In this document: positions 60,786 through 64,000 of the stretch, piece by piece
Position numbering within the stretch: the first letter of the stretch is position 1
Layout: every line of letters begins with the position of its first letter
Source of the DNA: DASQYE01 sp036389315
Lineage (GTDB): Bacteria; Acidobacteriota; Blastocatellia; Pyrinomonadales; Pyrinomonadaceae
Assembly: GCA_036389315.1 (NCBI GenBank)
Contig: DASVQF010000039.1
Span: 1-64,000 of the forward strand
DNA length: 64,000 nt
Direction: 5' to 3'
Translations under genes and position numbers: made by a program
The notes under the pieces: generated by a model
Database searches by the model: none
What the model saw: only the letters and a program-made list of their open reading frames with translations
Told to the model about the DNA's origin: nothing

Positions 60786-61475
60786 ATGAACGATCAGCAG
60801 AGACGCAATCAGGAACGTCTGGTGCGCGTGCGCGATTACGTCGAGAGCCTGGCGGAGCCGTTTCCGGCAGCGAGCAGGGGCGCGCAAGCCCTCGCGGCCA
60901 TTAAGAGCGCCATCGAAGAGGCCGAAAGCCTGGACGCCGAGCGCGTCAGCAATACTACTACTGCGCGAGAGGGCACGAGCCAGCGCAGGGAGGCGCGTGC
61001 CTCCCTGCGCTCACAAATCAACGTCATCAACGAGACGGCCCGCGCCATAAGCATTGACCACCCGGAGATCAAAGGTAAGTTCCGGAGCGCGGCCAGTCGC
61101 CTCAACGACCAGGACTTGCTCGCCCTCGCGCGCTCTGTCATAGCCGAAGCCACGCCCTTCAAACAGCTCTTCCTGGAATACGACATGCCGGCGGACTTTC
61201 TTGAGGCGCTCTCCGCCGCCATAGAGAGATTTGAGGAGGGCGTCAATCGTCAAAACATAGGCGCGGGCGGGCGCAGCCAGACGCGTAGAGGCGTAGACGA
61301 CGCCCATCGCCGTGCCGAAGACGAACTCGACAAGCTCAACGTGGCGATGCGCAACAGGTATCACAAAGACCCCGCGACGCTCGCCGCCTGGGACAATGCA
61401 CGCAGCAAAGAAGCTCAGCCTAGCTCCCGGCGCAACGCCGGACAGAACAAAGCGCCAACCACGCCGCAAACTTAA
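60786..61475 (+). CDS. Hypothetical helical protein
   Basis: A 229-residue protein, start ATG 60786 behind GGAGG (MNDQQRRNQERLVRVRD). It is charged and almost entirely helical (AALSA-type and SLDAERV segments, FEEGVNRQN), with a disordered Ser/Asn/Pro tail. No signal peptide or membrane helix. I do not recognise a family. It is followed by family C hairpin C2 and is convergent with the next gene. Confidence 0.75.
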   Translation: MNDQQRRNQERLVRVRDYVESLAEPFPAASRGAQALAAIKSAIEEAESLDAERVSNTTTAREGTSQRREARASLRSQINVINETARAISIDHPEIKGKFRSAASRLNDQDLLALARSVIAEATPFKQLFLEYDMPADFLEALSAAIERFEEGVNRQNIGAGGRSQTRRGVDDAHRRAEDELDKLNVAMRNRYHKDPATLAAWDNARSKEAQPSSRRNAGQNKAPTTPQT

Positions 61476-61515
61476 AGCCTGTGCGGTAGTGGTTCAGTTT
61501 AAAAAGAGAAGCAAT

Positions 61516-61591
61516 AAACAGGGATGGACAGGATAAAGAAGAAGCTATGAAGCAGTCATACCTTCTCTTTTATCCTGTTCATCCTGTTTAA
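61516..61591. repeat. Intergenic hairpin repeat, family C (copy C2)
   Basis: AAACAGGGATGGACAGGAT and ATCCTGTTCATCCTGTTTA are imperfect mirror arms; compare C1 at 9775. It lies between two convergent genes. Confidence 0.7.
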
Positions 61592-61622
61592 TTCCTTTCT
61601 TCGACTTACACTGACCCATTAC

Positions 61623-63395
61623 TTATTTGAGGAGTGCGGCCGTGAGGGCCATGAGTCCTTGTGATTGTTGGGGCTCGTTTTTGAGTTTGAGGACTTCGGC
61701 AAGCGTGGCTTCGATGTCGAGCGCGGCCAGTTTTGGCATTGAGGCGTTGAAGCCGAATTCGAGCCCCCTGGTTTTGACGTTGAAGTCACGATGGCGATAG
61801 CGGTCAATAGCCACGCGCTGCCGCCAGTTGACGCGGGCCAGAGCTTCGGGCGTCTGCGCGTTGAACTCGCGCACGGCTTCTGCGAGAGTTGCGATGGCCT
61901 GCGCGCGGTCAACGCGTGTGTATTGAGTGGCGGCGTTGAGCAGAAGGAATGGAAGGCGCGCGTCTTCGACGCTGCGCGCAGCCTTAGTGGCTGCACGCAG
62001 CGCATCCTCCGCGCGCTCCGTGTCGCCCGCTTCTATGCTGGCGTAGGCGATGCCTAGCCAGAGCATTGTGCTTTCGATGCCGGGCGTCAGCCGAGCGGCT
62101 CTCTTTTCCACTTCGGCCACAGCCGTTGCGCCTTTGTCGAGCATGCGGGCCGCTTCTCCGAAGTCGATCAGGGTTTGTAGCTGCGCGCCCGTATTCAAGT
62201 CCTGAATCCTGGATGCGACCGTGCGCGCCCGGGCGAAGTCGCCCTTCTGCCAGAGGTCGTAGGTGTAGAAGAGATAGGCAGCCTCGCGCGTGCCTTGATC
62301 TGCGATGTTCTCTATGGACTCAAGCCTGTCGCCGCCGGGCTGCACCGTGGCGGACTTGAAATTCGCGTAGGCGGATTCCTCCGTCAGCGCCCGTGGCACG
62401 TTCTGGGCCAACGTTGACATGGCTCCCGCTATTAGAGAGACCTGATCGGGAGCGAACTTTTCGGCCTTCGGCGTCATGAAATAGCCGAGGACGTAGTAGA
62501 GCTGTCGCTGCTTGAGGTCTGTGATGGGGCGCAGCATCAGCTTGGTGACGGTATTGAGGAAGGCGCGCACCAGAGCGGGCGGCACGCCCGGACGGTCTGC
62601 CGTCAGGTCTGGCACGCCGAGGCCCACATTGCGGAGGCCGACGAAGGCCAACGTGGTCGGGTTCTCGGAGCCTTCCAGCTTCGGTGAAGTGAAGAGGTAT
62701 GCGCCGAGTCTGAACAGAAGGTCGGCATCAACGGTGGGCTGGTTGAGCAAGTGATCGAGCGTCTTCAGGAAGAGAGCGTTGGCCGCCGGTTCGCTCTTCG
62801 TGCGGAGCTGTATGAGCAACGCGTACATGAAGGGGCTGACGCCGCCGCGCAAGCTGCGCTCGGCAAACTCAGTGGCCTGCTCAGGACTGTCCTGTGCGAG
62901 GGCTGAGGCAATGTTGAAATCCGTCTCTAAGCGTGCGGAGGAGCCCTCGGCCACGCCCTCGGAAGTGAGCCGGGCGTCTGTCAAGCGCCTGGCCCAGGCG
63001 GGGTCTCGGCGGGCGATCAGCATCACGACGCGCCGCCAAGCAGTATCCCTCGGCTTCACATCGGAGGTCGAGACGGCCGTGTTGTAGAAGTCCAGGGCCC
63101 TGGTGAAGAGCTGGCGGGCGTAAGGCTCGTCGTCTTTCCAGAGCAGGTTCGCCAGGTGGGCCAACGTCGTCGCCTTCAGCGAGACATCGTTGAAGGCGAA
63201 GACCCGCTCGGCGAAACCGTGAACGCGCAGGACTGCCAGGACGCGTCGCTGCCTGGCCTCTTCGTCTTTTGAATTGGACGCGGGATTGGCTGCGGCGGGG
63301 CGAGAGCGCCGAGCCGGCGGCGGCTGCTGACAAAGAGCCGTCCCTGCCAGGGAAAGGAGCAGGGCGAGGCAGAAGACGCTTTGAAGCTGTTTCAT
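61623..63395 (-). CDS. Secreted helical-repeat protein
   Basis: A 590-residue exported protein, start ATG 63395 behind GGAGG. The signal peptide is MKQLQSVFCLALLLSLAGTA LC with cleavage near ALC-QQ. The mature part is helical, with repeat-like blocks (VLRVHGFAERVFAFNDVSLK, FTRALDFYNTAV, AYASIEAGDTERAEDALRAA), as in TPR-like solenoids, but no clean TPR consensus. It is probably a periplasmic scaffold. The family is one I know only as hypothetical in acidobacteria. Confidence 0.75.
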   Translation of the reverse strand: MKQLQSVFCLALLLSLAGTALCQQPPPARRSRPAAANPASNSKDEEARQRRVLAVLRVHGFAERVFAFNDVSLKATTLAHLANLLWKDDEPYARQLFTRALDFYNTAVSTSDVKPRDTAWRRVVMLIARRDPAWARRLTDARLTSEGVAEGSSARLETDFNIASALAQDSPEQATEFAERSLRGGVSPFMYALLIQLRTKSEPAANALFLKTLDHLLNQPTVDADLLFRLGAYLFTSPKLEGSENPTTLAFVGLRNVGLGVPDLTADRPGVPPALVRAFLNTVTKLMLRPITDLKQRQLYYVLGYFMTPKAEKFAPDQVSLIAGAMSTLAQNVPRALTEESAYANFKSATVQPGGDRLESIENIADQGTREAAYLFYTYDLWQKGDFARARTVASRIQDLNTGAQLQTLIDFGEAARMLDKGATAVAEVEKRAARLTPGIESTMLWLGIAYASIEAGDTERAEDALRAATKAARSVEDARLPFLLLNAATQYTRVDRAQAIATLAEAVREFNAQTPEALARVNWRQRVAIDRYRHRDFNVKTRGLEFGFNASMPKLAALDIEATLAEVLKLKNEPQQSQGLMALTAALLK

Positions 63396-63505
63396 AAGAC
63401 CTCCGGACGGGCACGCTAATTGTTCGTAGTATACACGACGGGGAAGCTGCGAAGTTGCATTGGATTTACCTTGCACCACTTGCAGCTTAGACCAACGGGC
63501 ATGAT

Positions 63506-63934
63506 TTATGAGTAGTCGAGGACGCCCGTGTGCATGGTCATCTTCCACTCGCCGCCGACCTTTGAATAGACCTTACAGACGCGCCCCTTCCAGTGGTTGC
63601 GCTCGCCCTCGCGGTTAATCCAGAGCGTGTCTATGTCTACGACGGCGAAGGCTCCGTCGCCCTCTTTGGAGAGGACGATTCGTTTGATCTCCCGGCGATT
63701 GTGCAAGAGCCTGTGCGTATCGAATAGCTCCTGCCAGCCTCTTGTCCAACGCTCGTAATCGTAACGGCCCCACACCAGCACCCATTCGAGCGGATCGTGC
63801 GCGTCGGGCGCGGGCGGCCACGGCCAAACCATGTCCGGGTGAAAGACGCTGATGAGGAGCCGCACGTCCTGCGTGTCCCAGGCCCTCGTCTCGCGGTTGA
63901 CGATCTCTTCGATCTCTTCGGTGATGTTGTCCAT
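63506..63934 (-). CDS. NTF2-like (SnoaL/DUF4440-type) protein
   Basis: A 142-residue alpha+beta cone protein: NRETRAWDTQDVRLLISVFH at the start, MVWPWPPAPDAHDP, then strands REIKRIVLSKEGDGAFAVVD, NHWKGRVCKVYSKVGGEWKM and a final TGVLDY. This is the NTF2 fold used by ketosteroid isomerase-like and SnoaL proteins. No function can be assigned. It lies 110 bp upstream of the secreted protein gene, same strand. Confidence 0.85.
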   Translation of the reverse strand: MDNITEEIEEIVNRETRAWDTQDVRLLISVFHPDMVWPWPPAPDAHDPLEWVLVWGRYDYERWTRGWQELFDTHRLLHNRREIKRIVLSKEGDGAFAVVDIDTLWINREGERNHWKGRVCKVYSKVGGEWKMTMHTGVLDYS

Positions 63935-63945
63935 AAAGATGATGA

Positions 63946-63975
63946 GAGCCTCGCGTCTCTTGATACGCGAGGCTC
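63946..63975 (-). terminator. Hairpin before the NTF2-like gene, possible terminator
   Basis: GAGCCTCGCGT (63946-63956) pairs with ACGCGAGGCTC (63965-63975), an 11-bp perfect stem. T-runs are poor; it may end a minus-strand gene beyond the window. Confidence 0.45.
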
Positions 63976-64000
63976 TGCTCTGGGCCCAAAGACGCGCGGG

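Overview
The window looks like part of the chromosome of a GC-rich Gram-negative bacterium, most probably an acidobacterium of the Blastocatellia type. This is inferred from the acidobacterial-type VWFA protein at 52.7 kb, many short zinc-ribbon and lipoprotein genes, M28 and amidohydrolase families, and numerous hairpin repeats between genes. Most genes are ordinary single-copy or short-operon housekeeping and metabolic genes.

Layout. 0-4.2 kb: AT-richer end of a nonribosomal peptide locus (carrier domain, Sfp-type transferase, membrane M28 peptidase), ending at a tRNA-Ser(CGA). 4.3-12.6 kb: tadA, a DUF2270 membrane protein, histidine degradation (hutH, hutU) with a zinc-ribbon protein, an inositol-monophosphatase-type enzyme, an acyltransferase and a PilZ protein. 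13-24 kb: gyrA, three stand-alone receiver proteins, a MoaD-MoaE fusion, a LON-domain protein, an SbcD-type nuclease, and an NtrC-type regulator with its sensor kinase. 24-36 kb: CysQ-like phosphatase, PLP decarboxylase, aldo/keto reductase, DUF962 protein, aminotransferase, FAD glycerol-3-phosphate dehydrogenase, GntR regulator, esterase, and a very glycine-rich protein. 36-43 kb: DUF2721 protein, an AT-richer copper group (cupredoxin protein, Tat-exported multicopper oxidase, small protein), radical SAM enzyme, peroxiredoxin and YggX-like protein. 43-54 kb: two lipoproteins, a translationally coupled run of three amidohydrolase-family proteins, M20 peptidase, zinc-finger proteins and the VWFA protein. 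53.8-59.9 kb: a 6.06-kb element integrated in tRNA-Arg(ACG). 60-64 kb: a 21-bp tandem repeat array, a helical protein, a secreted helical-repeat protein and an NTF2-like protein.

The most interesting part is the small element in tRNA-Arg. It is bounded by a 48-bp direct repeat of the tRNA 3' half and carries a tyrosine integrase. It has paired arm-type repeats near both ends, and an XRE-family repressor facing a SWIM-finger protein across two overlapping consensus-like promoters with three palindromic operators. The left side carries a cassette of a ribbon-helix-helix protein, a DUF2188 protein and a protein resembling TIR/deoxyribosyltransferase-like folds, a candidate defence unit. The right side carries a TPR protein divergent from a 57-residue secreted peptide with an internal repeat, an arrangement like a peptide-signalling pair.

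A second theme is a set of intergenic imperfect hairpins in four sequence families (A-D). Their arms are made of short repeated words, and they often supply the stop codons, or even the protein tail, of the flanking genes.
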